Part shown: positions 9,100 to 16,891 of the stretch, piece by piece | How the letters are laid out: each line of letters opens with the position of its first letter | Position numbering within the stretch: position 1 is the first letter of the stretch | NCBI GenBank assembly: GCA_000955795.1 | Contig: JYOB01000017.1 | Location: forward strand, 280,928-344,927 | Direction: 5' to 3' | Origin: Burkholderiaceae bacterium 26 | Lineage (GTDB): Bacteria > Pseudomonadota > Gammaproteobacteria > Burkholderiales > Burkholderiaceae | DNA length: 64,000 nucleotides | The notes under the pieces: model-generated | Databases searched by the model: none | What the model saw: the letters and a program-made list of their open reading frames with translations, nothing else | What the model was told of the DNA's origin: nothing | Position numbers and translations under genes: made by a program

Positions 9100-9696
9100 T
9101 CAACGGCTCAGCACCGAATACATCAGCGTTCCCGAAAAGGTGAGCAGTACGAGCGCTGCACCGCGCAGCAGTTTGGGCGTGTGAGACGCCCACGTGCGCC
9201 GTGCCGTGAGCAGCATGCCCAAATACGACCAGCCGATAGCAATGGGCACCAGCACGACCAGGAACGTGGCGATGGTCCGCCCAAAATCGGCTGCCGACTG
9301 GAATGCTGCGAGCGGAAAGAGCGTGCTTGCAAACAGCAGCGCTTTTGGGTTCATCAACGTGGTGAAGAACATGTCGCGCAAGCTGACAGGATTCGCCGCA
9401 ACGTGCTGCAGTGCACCGCTTTGTCGCCAGATCTTTGCGGCCAAGTAGAGGATGTACGCGGAGCTCAGCAGCTTGACGACGGCCGGCAGCCACGGCTGAC
9501 TGACCGACAGGGCGGTCAGGAAAAATCCCCACAGCGAAATTGAAGTGACATAGCCCAGCGCCTCTACGGCAATGAGCGGGCTCGTCCGCCGCACGCCCAC
9601 CTTGAGGCCGGACGAAAGCAGCAGCGTATTCGTCGGCCCCGGCATGATCAGCACCAGGGACGCGTACAGCGCCATCGTAAGCAACGAATCTTGCAT
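9100..9696 (-). CDS. LysE-family amino-acid/metabolite exporter
   Basis: A 198-residue integral membrane protein with about six predicted helices. LVLIMPGPTNTLLL near residue 16 is the LysE/RhtB signature, and FFTTLMNPKALLFASTLFPL is also typical. It probably exports an amino acid or related small molecule; the substrate cannot be read from sequence. The start at ATG 9696 is preferred over an upstream in-frame start that overlaps the LOG gene. It lies 5 bases after the LOG stop, so it is the last gene of a TetR-LOG-LysE operon. Confidence 0.88.
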   Translation of the reverse strand: MQDSLLTMALYASLVLIMPGPTNTLLLSSGLKVGVRRTSPLIAVEALGYVTSISLWGFFLTALSVSQPWLPAVVKLLSSAYILYLAAKIWRQSGALQHVAANPVSLRDMFFTTLMNPKALLFASTLFPLAAFQSAADFGRTIATFLVVLVPIAIGWSYLGMLLTARRTWASHTPKLLRGAALVLLTFSGTLMYSVLSR

Positions 9697-9701
9697 GGGC
9701 C

Positions 9702-10286
9702 CTACGTGCGCTCGCGACGCTCCGACCACTTGTCGACCGTCTCGCGCGGGGCGCGCGCCAGCATGTCGATCAACGCGGCGGGGTCGTCGCTTACGTGCAG
9801 CAGGTCAGCGTGGTGGCGCTTGAGGAAGCCTTCCTGCACAGCATGGTCGATAAAGGCGAGCAGCTTGTCGTAAAAGCCCGCCACGTTCAGCAGGCCGATC
9901 GGCTTGTTGTGATAGCCGAGCTGCAGCCACGTGAACGTTTCGAAGAGTTCTTCATACGTGCCAACGCCGCCGGGCATGGCGATGAAGGCATCTGCACGAT
10001 CGGCCATCATCTGCTTGCGCTGGTGCATGCTGTCGACAATGTGCAGCTCGGTCAGGTCTTTATGGCCGACCTCCTTGCGCACCAGCGATTTCGGGATGAT
10101 GCCGATGACCGGGGTGCCGCCTTGCAGCACCGCGTCGGCCACCACGCCCATCAAGCCAACGTTGCCGCCGCCGTAGACGAGCGTGAGGTCACGCTTGACC
10201 ATCTCGTTGCCCAGCGCGATGGCGTTGGCTTTGTATTCCGGGCGCTCGCCCGGGCTGGAACCGCAATAGACGCAGATCGATTTCAT
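9702..10286 (-). CDS. LOG-family nucleoside 5'-monophosphate phosphoribohydrolase
   Basis: A 194-residue Rossmann-fold enzyme of the LOG family. The nucleotide loop GGGNVGLMG is at residues 39-47 and the catalytic PGGVGTYEE at 105-113. LOG enzymes remove ribose 5-phosphate from nucleoside monophosphates, including cytokinin ribotides. Many bacterial members do this as general nucleotide salvage, so cytokinin activation is only one possibility. Its ATG overlaps the stop of the TetR gene by ATGA, and a LysE exporter gene follows at once, making a three-gene operon. Confidence 0.9.
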   Translation of the reverse strand: MKSICVYCGSSPGERPEYKANAIALGNEMVKRDLTLVYGGGNVGLMGVVADAVLQGGTPVIGIIPKSLVRKEVGHKDLTELHIVDSMHQRKQMMADRADAFIAMPGGVGTYEELFETFTWLQLGYHNKPIGLLNVAGFYDKLLAFIDHAVQEGFLKRHHADLLHVSDDPAALIDMLARAPRETVDKWSERRERT

Positions 10287-10993
10287 TGAGCAGGCGTGTT
10301 GTTGCTGGGGGTGCCGATGGGCGGATCGTTGCTGCGGCTCACCGCCAGCAAATCGAACGCCCGCCGTGGCTTGCCGCGCAGGTAAGGCGCGAGGATCGAC
10401 AGGATGTGGTAGCTCGCGCCGTGCAGGTGGTCACGGATCGCGTTCTGGTCGTTGTACTGGCGCGGGTGCTGCACGAACTGGAACGACAGCCAGTAAGTGG
10501 CGATCACTACGATGTTGGTGCAGATGACGTCGATTTGCTCGGCCGTGGCTTCCATCTCGCCGTCTTCGATGAACTGGTGGCAGATGTCCATGGCGAAGTG
10601 GCGCTTTTGCTCGACGATGCGCTTGAAGTTCAGTTCAAGCATGCGGTTGCGTGCGAGCAGATCGTTGATGTCGCGGTAAAGGAAGCGGTAGTTCCACAGG
10701 AACTCCGACATGTACTGCAGGTAGCCCCAGGTCTCGTCGAGTGTGGCCTTGTGGTCATCCGGCAGCTTCAGACGGCGCGCGATCTCCTGCTCGAACTGCA
10801 CGAAGATCGAGTTGATGATGTCGTCCTTGTTGCGGAAGTGGTAGTACAGATTGCCCGGGCTGATCTCCAGCTCTTCGGCGATCGTCGTGGTGGTGACGTT
10901 GGGCTCGCCCAGGTCGTTGAACAGGCGCAGCGACACTTCGAGGATGCGATCGCGCGTGCGGCGCGGGCCGGTGGAATGCTGCTTGGTTTCCAT
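10283..10993 (-). CDS. TetR-family transcriptional regulator
   Basis: A 236-residue regulator. The N-terminal helix-turn-helix lies at about residues 13-60, with TTTTIAEELEISPGNLYYHF as the DNA-reading part. The C-terminal region is helical and ligand-binding, and belongs to a TetR group with a conserved WNYRFLYRDINDLLARN stretch. It is first in an operon with the LOG and LysE genes (ATGA overlap with LOG). A perfect TATAAT on the coding strand lies about 50 bases before the ATG. It probably autoregulates the operon; the ligand is unknown. Confidence 0.9.
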   Translation of the reverse strand: METKQHSTGPRRTRDRILEVSLRLFNDLGEPNVTTTTIAEELEISPGNLYYHFRNKDDIINSIFVQFEQEIARRLKLPDDHKATLDETWGYLQYMSEFLWNYRFLYRDINDLLARNRMLELNFKRIVEQKRHFAMDICHQFIEDGEMEATAEQIDVICTNIVVIATYWLSFQFVQHPRQYNDQNAIRDHLHGASYHILSILAPYLRGKPRRAFDLLAVSRSNDPPIGTPSNNTPAQ

Positions 10994-11041
10994 TGACTGC
11001 CAAGGCCGGTGGCCCTGTCTCCGTGGCGTATTGGTGCCCGG

Positions 11042-11047
11042 ATTATA
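11042..11047 (-). promoter_or_regulatory. Probable -10 box for the TetR-LOG-LysE operon
   Basis: TATAAT reads on the minus strand at 11047-11042, about 50 bases before the TetR start. No good -35 was found at normal spacing, so the promoter may need an activator or may be weak. Confidence 0.45.
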
Positions 11048-11070
11048 AGAGATCGTGCCCGTGCAACGAC

Positions 11071-11087
11071 CCCCACATGCTGTGGGG
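11071..11087. other. Hairpin between dgkA and the TetR gene
   Basis: CCCCACA (11071-11077) pairs with TGTGGGG (11081-11087) around a TGC loop. It sits after the dgkA stop on the minus strand and ahead of the TetR promoter. There is no T-run on either strand, so it is not a standard terminator. It could protect the dgkA mRNA end. Confidence 0.4.
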
Positions 11088-11128
11088 CAGACATTACCAA
11101 ACGTTGTCGCCGGTTTTCGCTGGTGTTC

Positions 11129-11593
11129 CTAATGCAACAGCGACGCCACCCACGGCCAGGCGATCGCTGCCCACGTCCCCACGCACAGCAGCAGGGCCAG
11201 CATGACGGCTGCGCTGCCGAAGTCCTTGGCGCGCTTGGACAGCCCGTGCTGCTCGAGCGAGATGCGATCGACCGCCGCTTCCACGCTCGAATTGAGCAGC
11301 TCGACAATCAGCACCAGCACCAGCGTGCCGAGCATCAGAATGCGCTCGACCACCGTGGCGGGAATGACGAACGCGCACGGCAGCAGGATTGCGCATAGCG
11401 TCAGTTCCTGGCGGAACGCGCTTTCCTCGTCGATGGCGAAGCGGATGCCGCTGATGGAGTTCTTGAGCGCAAACCACGCCCGCGTGATGCCGCGATTGCC
11501 TTTATGTGGGTTGTCGGCCGGCGAGTACGCCCCGGCAGCAGGCGGTGCGGCCGGATTTTCCAGTCGCTGATCTGGCGGGGTGGTGGGCTTCAT
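11129..11593 (-). CDS. dgkA: Diacylglycerol kinase
   Basis: A 154-residue membrane enzyme that phosphorylates diacylglycerol to phosphatidic acid with ATP. The core matches E. coli DgkA: ESAFRQELTL, then MLGTLVLVLIVELLNSSVEAAVDRIS, where the Glu/Asn catalytic segment lies, then GLSKRAKDFGSAAVML. Three membrane helices are predicted. The N-terminus carries about 35 extra Pro/Ala-rich residues before the conserved part. ATG 11593 is chosen; an upstream in-frame TTG at 11602 is less likely. It is the last gene after the GT4 and metallophosphoesterase genes, so it could recycle the diacylglycerol they handle. Confidence 0.93.
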   Translation of the reverse strand: MKPTTPPDQRLENPAAPPAAGAYSPADNPHKGNRGITRAWFALKNSISGIRFAIDEESAFRQELTLCAILLPCAFVIPATVVERILMLGTLVLVLIVELLNSSVEAAVDRISLEQHGLSKRAKDFGSAAVMLALLLCVGTWAAIAWPWVASLLH

Positions 11594-11605
11594 GGAACGC
11601 AACGC

Positions 11606-12736
11606 TCAAGCACCCGCGGCAGTGGACGGCGCGGCGGCCTTGGTGTTACCGGCCGGCGTGGCGGGCATCGGGCGCAGGTGCGCGAGGAATTGCTCCGAGG
11701 CCGCGCGCCACGAGAACTTCTCTGCATGCGCACGCGCCGTGGCGCGGTCGATACGCAGCGCTTCCAGGCACGCTTCGCGCAAGTCTTCGCGCAACGCACC
11801 GGCCGGCGAATCGCCAAGCACGTCGATCGGACCCGTCACCGGATACGCGGCAACCGGCAGGCCGCTGGCCAGAGCCTCCAGCAGTACCAGGCCGAACGTG
11901 TCGGTGCGGCTCGGAAAGACGAACACGTCGGCCGAGGCATACACCTTGGCCAGTTCCGGTTGCTTGAGCACGCCGAGGTAGCTGGCGTTCGGATACTTCG
12001 CCTTCAGCCCCGCCAGGGCGGGGCCTTCACCGACCACCCATTTGGAGCCCGGGAGATCCAGCTCCAGGAAGGCTTCGACGTTCTTCTCCACGGCCACGCG
12101 GCCGACGTACAGGAAGATCGGATGGGCCGTGTTGAGCACGTTGCTGCGCTGGGCGGTGAAGATGTCCAGATCGACGCCGCGCGTCCATAGCACGCCGTTG
12201 GTGATGCCGTAGTCGGCAAGGTCTTTCAGCACTACGGGTGTCGGCGCCATTACCGCCTGGGCAGGGCTGTGGAACCAGCGCAGAAAGCGATACGTCCACG
12301 CCAGCGGAATGCCGAAGCGCGCCTGCACGTACTCCGGAAAGCGCGTGTGGTACGCCGTCGTATAGGGCAGCTTGTGGCGCAGTGCGTAGGCGCGTGCGGC
12401 CAGGCCCAGCGGGCCTTCGGTGGCGATGTGCAGCGCCTGCGGGGCGAACTTCTCGATGCGCTCGCGCACGCGCTTGGCCGGCAGGATCGACAGGCGGATT
12501 TCCGGATACGTCGGGCACGGCACCGTCTTGAATTCCAGCGGCGTGATCATGTCGACGATGTGCCCCATGGCTTCCAGTTCGCGGCGCGTCTGGGTGAGGG
12601 TACGGACGACGCCGTTGACCTGCGGTTCCCAGGCATCGGTGACGATCATGACTTTCACAGGCTCTCCTTGGGGGGTAGGTTGGGCTGCGGTGTGCTGCAC
12701 GAGGTCGATGCTGGTGTTGGTCATAGGGGCTTCCAT
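11606..12736 (-). CDS. GT4 glycosyltransferase, probable glycolipid synthase
   Basis: A 376-residue GT-B enzyme of family 4. The N-terminal half has IVTDAWEPQVNGVVRTL and the C-terminal donor site has RTDTFGLVLLEALASG with the usual Glu pair. It resembles MgtA/Agt-type enzymes that transfer sugar to diacylglycerol, and it is cytoplasmic or membrane-peripheral. The ATG at 12736 overlaps the stop of the metallophosphoesterase gene by one base (TAATG); a second ATG at 12724 is possible. Between a PlcP-like lipase and diacylglycerol kinase, a role in making phosphorus-free glycolipids is plausible. The acceptor is inferred from context. Confidence 0.85.
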   Translation of the reverse strand: MEAPMTNTSIDLVQHTAAQPTPQGEPVKVMIVTDAWEPQVNGVVRTLTQTRRELEAMGHIVDMITPLEFKTVPCPTYPEIRLSILPAKRVRERIEKFAPQALHIATEGPLGLAARAYALRHKLPYTTAYHTRFPEYVQARFGIPLAWTYRFLRWFHSPAQAVMAPTPVVLKDLADYGITNGVLWTRGVDLDIFTAQRSNVLNTAHPIFLYVGRVAVEKNVEAFLELDLPGSKWVVGEGPALAGLKAKYPNASYLGVLKQPELAKVYASADVFVFPSRTDTFGLVLLEALASGLPVAAYPVTGPIDVLGDSPAGALREDLREACLEALRIDRATARAHAEKFSWRAASEQFLAHLRPMPATPAGNTKAAAPSTAAGA

Positions 12737-13839
12737 TAGGCGGCGGCCGCAGCGGCACGGCGTGCGCGGCGGGAAGTGCGCGGCGCATCGAGCAGATGCG
12801 TCCAGTAGACGATCTGCAGTTCGCCTTCCACGGTTTCGACCAGGGCAGAAAGGCTCTCCACCCAGTCGCCGTCGTTGCAGTAAAGCTGGCCGTCGATCTC
12901 GCGGATCTCGGCTTTGTGGATATGCCCGCAGACCACGCCGTCGCAGCCGCGGCGGCGCGCTTCGTCCGTCATCACGCGCTCGAACGAATTGATGAAGTTG
13001 ACTGCGTTTTTGACCTGATGCTTCAGGTATTGCGACAAAGACCAGTACGGAAAGCCAAACCGCACGCGAATGCGGTTGAAGTGCCGGTTCATCGCCAGGA
13101 TGAAGGTGTAGAGCGAGTCGCCCACGTAGGCCAGCCAGCGCGCGTGCTGCATCACGCCGTCAAACAGGTCACCATGCACAACCCACAGGCGCTTGCCGGT
13201 GGCGGTTACGTGCACCGCGTCTTCAGCGACTTCGATATCGCCAAAGTTCAGGCCGTGGAACTGACGCGCCATCTCGTCGTGGTTGCCCGGGATGAACACT
13301 ACGCGAGTGCCTTTGCGCGCGCGGCGCAACACCTTCTGCACCACGTCGTTGTGTGCTTGGGGCCAGTACCAGCCCTTGCGCAGTTGCCAGCCGTCAACGA
13401 TGTCACCCACCAGGTACAGCGTGTCGGACTCGTGGTGCTTGAGAAAGTCGAGCAGGTAATCGGCCTGGCAGCCCGGCGTTCCGAGATGGATGTCCGACAG
13501 CCAGATCGTGCGGTAGCGCTGGATCTTTTCGGCGGGCGGGTCAGTGTCCGAGTCAGCTGAGTGGTCCGGCGCCAACGTGGAAGCCGGCGTGGCGACCGGT
13601 GCTTCGTGCTCGCGCACATCGCCGCGGCCCGCCGGCACAGCCGAGCCCAGCGCGCCGGCAGCGGCGAGTCCGGCAGCCATTTGCATCAGAGTCGGTGGAG
13701 CGTTCCAGTCGGAACCGGTGAGGGGAGCAGCGCGAAAGCGTTGCGCAATGCGGCGGAGGAAACCAGGGCGCGATGGCAGATTTGGCAGGACCATGTCGGC
13801 AACAGAGGCTGCGTTGGACGGATTTCGCCATCGCCGCAT
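12736..13839 (-). CDS. PlcP/LpxH-like metallophosphoesterase, candidate phospholipase C
   Basis: A calcineurin-type phosphoesterase of up to 367 residues. Metal-binding motifs, counted from the first ATG, are SDIHLG (115-120), GDIVDGW (145-151), GNHDE (185-189), the HGD of VVHGD (220-224) and CGHIHKAE (304-311). Such proteins are usually annotated UDP-2,3-diacylglucosamine diphosphatase. However, segments like GWYWPQAHNDVVQKVLR recall the PlcP phospholipases that degrade phospholipids to diacylglycerol in phosphate-starved Sinorhizobium and marine bacteria. The first 100 residues are low in conservation, and a Pho box lies 10 bases before the first ATG. The true start may therefore be downstream, for example ATG 13794 or 13686. 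It overlaps the GT4 gene. Confidence 0.85.
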   Translation of the reverse strand: MRRWRNPSNAASVADMVLPNLPSRPGFLRRIAQRFRAAPLTGSDWNAPPTLMQMAAGLAAAGALGSAVPAGRGDVREHEAPVATPASTLAPDHSADSDTDPPAEKIQRYRTIWLSDIHLGTPGCQADYLLDFLKHHESDTLYLVGDIVDGWQLRKGWYWPQAHNDVVQKVLRRARKGTRVVFIPGNHDEMARQFHGLNFGDIEVAEDAVHVTATGKRLWVVHGDLFDGVMQHARWLAYVGDSLYTFILAMNRHFNRIRVRFGFPYWSLSQYLKHQVKNAVNFINSFERVMTDEARRRGCDGVVCGHIHKAEIREIDGQLYCNDGDWVESLSALVETVEGELQIVYWTHLLDAPRTSRRARRAAAAAA

Positions 13840-13848
13840 GAAAGCGCC

Positions 13849-13877
13849 GTGTCAGAAACATGACCGTCACATGACGT
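13849..13877 (-). promoter_or_regulatory. Three-unit Pho box before the PlcP-like/GT4/dgkA operon
   Basis: On the minus strand three 7-base units are separated by exactly 4 bases: ACGTCAT (13877-13871), CGGTCAT (13866-13860) and CTGACAC (13855-13849). Against the PhoB unit CTGTCAT they match 5, 6 and 5 of 7, with the 11-base period of known Pho boxes. They fill most of the 91-base gap between the alpha/beta hydrolase stop and the PlcP-like gene. This predicts PhoB activation under phosphate limitation. No clear -10 was found. Confidence 0.65.
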
Positions 13878-13930
13878 GTTTGCCGGGAAGGGGGTGGGCG
13901 TGCGCCAGAGACCTGCGCCAGGCGCGCGTT

Positions 13931-14947
13931 TCAAGCGGATGGGATCGCGGCGGTGCCTTCGATGCGTGCGAGTTCCGTCAGCACAGCGTCGCGCACGCGT
14001 GCGTCGCATAGCAGCGACACATGACCGATGCCCGCAAACGGAATGTGCCGCGCCCCTTGCAGCCAGGACGCACCGGCCGGGCCGACGATGGAGTCGTGCC
14101 ACGAAAAGATCGACGTGATGCGTGCTCGCACGTCTGGCGTTTCGGACGCTGCAAGCTGGCGCAGCCAAGGACTCGCCCAAGCCATCTGGCGAACGTTATG
14201 ACCGCGCCCGGTACGCGCCATTGCCGTGCCCCGATGCGGTGTGCCTAGCGTGATGATGTGAGCAACGGAGCCGGGATCCGATTGGCGCAGCAGCGCTCGC
14301 GCGGCGAGCCCGCCCATGCTGTGGCAGAGCAGAACGGGTGCGCGGCCATGCATGCGAGTCAGGCGCGCGACGGCAGCCGCAATGTCGCGGGCGTAGTCGT
14401 CGATGTCGCCCAGCAGCGGCATGAGATCGATGGCATCCGTGGGGTGCCCGGCGGCGGCCACGTATTGCTGCATTGGCAACCACACCGCGCGATTGCAGCC
14501 GTAGCCGTGGATCATCAGCACAGGCACGCGGTTGCCATCGCCCGCTGGCGCTTGGAACGCAGCGTGCGCCCGGAACGGTTGCAGCACATTGAACATCCAC
14601 GCCACGGATACACATTCGCGCAGCCAACACCCGATGAAGCCGGTGACGCCGATGCGGTGTTCGCGCGGGACGGGCATGCGGTCCCACACAGGGTCGTCCG
14701 GTATCGCAGTGCCCAGGCTCTTCAGCGACACCAGGAACGCCCATCCGACCGAAAGGAGATAACCCAGCACCAGCGCCGCACCAGCGAGCAAACTCGCAGC
14801 CGGCCAACTCCAGCCGCCCCAGTAATGCGCCGCCCAGCCAACCGCCAGCGTCGCCGCACATTGCAGCGCCACGGCAATGCGGCGCGCAGTGGCCGCGGTC
14901 AGGAAGGCGAGGGGAACAGGCGAGGTGGGCAGATCGGCGCGCGTCAT
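13931..14947 (-). CDS. Alpha/beta hydrolase, lipase-like, with N-terminal membrane segments
   Basis: A 338-residue protein. Two hydrophobic segments (about residues 22-45 and 48-75) anchor it to the membrane. The hydrolase domain starts near residue 140 with LMIHGYGCNRAVWLPM, and the nucleophile elbow is CHSMGG. GTPHRGTAMAR and the late IGHVSLL His complete a lipase-type triad. It resembles triacylglycerol lipases or esterases; the substrate is not known. It lies on the same strand upstream of the Pho-boxed lipid operon, but the Pho box between them suggests separate control. Confidence 0.85.
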   Translation of the reverse strand: MTRADLPTSPVPLAFLTAATARRIAVALQCAATLAVGWAAHYWGGWSWPAASLLAGAALVLGYLLSVGWAFLVSLKSLGTAIPDDPVWDRMPVPREHRIGVTGFIGCWLRECVSVAWMFNVLQPFRAHAAFQAPAGDGNRVPVLMIHGYGCNRAVWLPMQQYVAAAGHPTDAIDLMPLLGDIDDYARDIAAAVARLTRMHGRAPVLLCHSMGGLAARALLRQSDPGSVAHIITLGTPHRGTAMARTGRGHNVRQMAWASPWLRQLAASETPDVRARITSIFSWHDSIVGPAGASWLQGARHIPFAGIGHVSLLCDARVRDAVLTELARIEGTAAIPSA

Positions 14948-14977
14948 GGTGGAGGTCGCCGCTGCGCGTGAAACCGA

Positions 14978-15502
14978 TCAGTCGCGCACCAGCCGCGTGC
15001 CGGCCAGGCGATCGTGCAGGAACTGGCGCTGCGGATCGAGCCACGCCAGCGCGCCCCAAGCCAGCAGGCACGCCAGAGCGACACCCGCGCCAGCCCAGCG
15101 GGACGCCCCGCTCAGGTGGATCACGCCGACTGCCACGGCCACCCACACCCACGCCAGCAGATAGCGCGCAACTGCGCGGCCCAGCGAAATACGGGATCCA
15201 TCGGCGTTGACCACGCGCATGCGCCACGTCTGCATCGCCAGCGTCTGGCCGCGCTTGCGCCAGAACCAAACGAAGTACAGACCCAGCGCCAGAAAGCCCC
15301 ATACCTGTAGCCCCACATCGCCGGTGCGCGCCAGGGGCGGCAAGATCAAACGCAGGAGCAGAAAGACAGCCGTGGCGCCAAACATCACGCCAAACAGCAG
15401 CAGGCCCTCGTAGAGCATCGCGGCAAGACGGCGGCGCAGCGTGGGCGCGGCAAGCGGATCAGGCGCCGCAACGGGTGAAGATGAGGAAACGGAGGTGGCC
15501 AT
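14978..15502 (-). CDS. RDD-family membrane protein
   Basis: A 174-residue protein of the RDD family. The first family segment is RRRLAAMLYEGLLLFGVMFG, where the usual Arg-Asp is degenerate. The next conserved part is KRGQTLAMQTWRMRVVNADG, and the end, DPQRQFLHDRLAGTRLV, is typical. Three to four membrane helices are predicted. The function of most RDD proteins is unknown; transport has been proposed for some. It follows the ECF sigma, DUF3619 and DUF3106 genes by 97 bases on the same strand and may belong to that unit. Confidence 0.88.
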   Translation of the reverse strand: MATSVSSSSPVAAPDPLAAPTLRRRLAAMLYEGLLLFGVMFGATAVFLLLRLILPPLARTGDVGLQVWGFLALGLYFVWFWRKRGQTLAMQTWRMRVVNADGSRISLGRAVARYLLAWVWVAVAVGVIHLSGASRWAGAGVALACLLAWGALAWLDPQRQFLHDRLAGTRLVRD

Positions 15503-15599
15503 CGAACAGAGTGTGAGCGCCGTCAGCGCAGTCCATCATGTGCCGGCGAGCAGGGTCGCGTGGCACGTGGTTCGGATTATGCCAAAGGGTTTGCCGGCC

Positions 15600-16439
15600 T
15601 CAGCCGCCCAACACCGTGGAGGGTGGCGGATTGCCTGATTCTCCACCGGTGGTGGTGGAAGGTGCAACAGGGTGCACAGGCGTGAGCGGCGCGCTTGCAG
15701 GTGCAGGTGCGGTAGCGGCAGGTTCGGGCGCAGGGGCTGCAACCGGCGCGGATGCCGTAGCGGTCGGCTTGCTCGTCGGCGCCGACTTGGTCGTACCCGG
15801 TTTGGTGCGCGCACCGTGATGGACGGATTTGGCCGCGTCCTTCGCCAAGCGTGCGCCGCCCGGCAGCGCTGTCACTGCTGTCGGATGCTTTTGCGCCTTG
15901 GCCGCGGCAGCCAACGCTTTCTTCTGCTCTTCGGTCAGTTGCTGGTAGCTCTGCCAGGCCTCGCTCTTCTTCTGCACCGGCAGCGACTTGGTGGTCTGGA
16001 AATTCTCACGCGCGCGGTGGCGTTGCTCCGGCGTGAGCTTGACCCAATCCGCCATGCGCGTCTGCAGGCGCTGCTGCTGAGCCGGCGTGTATTTCGGATA
16101 TGCCCGGGCGATCTGCAGCCACTTTTGGCGGGCCAGTTCTGGCAGGCCGTTCCATTCCGGGGCCAGCGGCGCGAAGATGCGCTGCTGCACGATGGTCAAC
16201 TCGGCCCAGTTTGGGTGGACGGCGGGCAGCGGATTGGTCGCGGGCGGTGTCGGCAGATCAACCGGCGCGTTGACTGTCACGCCCGATGCCGCCGCAGGCG
16301 ACGAAGTGGCCGGAACCTGCGCGATCGCAAGGCCTGCCATCAGGCTGGCGGCACCGATCAACGTAACGATGCTGGCACGCAGGCACAGGGTCTTTGCGCC
16401 TCGCGGTGTTTGGCCGGGGGTGTGTTGGAAGTTGCTCAT
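15600..16439 (-). CDS. DUF3106 exported protein, downstream of ECF sigma factor
   Basis: A 279-residue protein with a signal peptide (hydrophobic SIVTLIGAASLMAGLAIAQV, about residues 23-42). The central DUF3106 domain, about 70-170, has repeated W-x-x-L-x-x-x-Q units such as HPNWAELTIVQQRIF, LPELARQKWLQIA and WVKLTPEQRHRARENF. A long Ala/Pro/Thr-rich tail follows. The LTPEQ-type repeats recall Spy/CpxP and CnrX periplasmic sensors, so a stress- or metal-sensing role beside the sigma factor is a reasonable guess, but it is unproven. It lies 11 bases downstream of the DUF3619 gene. Confidence 0.82.
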   Translation of the reverse strand: MSNFQHTPGQTPRGAKTLCLRASIVTLIGAASLMAGLAIAQVPATSSPAAASGVTVNAPVDLPTPPATNPLPAVHPNWAELTIVQQRIFAPLAPEWNGLPELARQKWLQIARAYPKYTPAQQQRLQTRMADWVKLTPEQRHRARENFQTTKSLPVQKKSEAWQSYQQLTEEQKKALAAAAKAQKHPTAVTALPGGARLAKDAAKSVHHGARTKPGTTKSAPTSKPTATASAPVAAPAPEPAATAPAPASAPLTPVHPVAPSTTTGGESGNPPPSTVLGG

Positions 16440-16450
16440 CGATCAGCCTT

Positions 16451-16891
16451 TCACTGATCGTGCTTGAGGTACTGATGGAAGCCTTGATCGGCGTAAGCGG
16501 CCAGCGGCAGATCATCGAGCAGCATCGCAGCATCGACCTCCGCGAGCTCGTCCACGCGTTGCTGCTGTTGCCACTGATAGATGCCTGCGAGGCCCGCCAC
16601 CAGAGCGATGGTCGGCCACAGCAGGCCGAGGCGACGCAGGACTGCGGCGGCGCGTTGCAGCGGGGAGGGCGCTTCGCCTTCCGTCTCGAAAGACACGGAG
16701 CCGACGCCCGGCATCGCCAAGGCGGGCGAGCGCACCGTGCTGGGCACTTCCGCTTTCTTGTGCGCAAGCGCCGTCCGGCGCGCCGCCGCGAGGCGGTCGC
16801 GTACGTCGGGCGGCAACTGTCCGGCCGACTCATTCAGAGCGGTTCGGACGGCATGCACAAAACGGCGTTCTCGGAGTTCTACCTTGTTCAT
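16451..16891 (-). CDS. DUF3619 protein with one membrane helix, candidate anti-sigma factor
   Basis: A 146-residue protein. Its N-terminal cytoplasmic part (about 1-85) includes the LPPDVRDRLAAARRTALAHK motif of DUF3619. One membrane helix lies at about residues 90-107 (LGLLWPTIALVAGLAGIY), followed by a short acidic tail outside. Start ATG 16891 overlaps the sigma factor stop as ATGA. This topology, and translation coupled to an ECF sigma gene, is that of an anti-sigma factor. No classical zinc anti-sigma motif is present, so the role is inferred. Confidence 0.85.
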   Translation of the reverse strand: MNKVELRERRFVHAVRTALNESAGQLPPDVRDRLAAARRTALAHKKAEVPSTVRSPALAMPGVGSVSFETEGEAPSPLQRAAAVLRRLGLLWPTIALVAGLAGIYQWQQQQRVDELAEVDAAMLLDDLPLAAYADQGFHQYLKHDQ

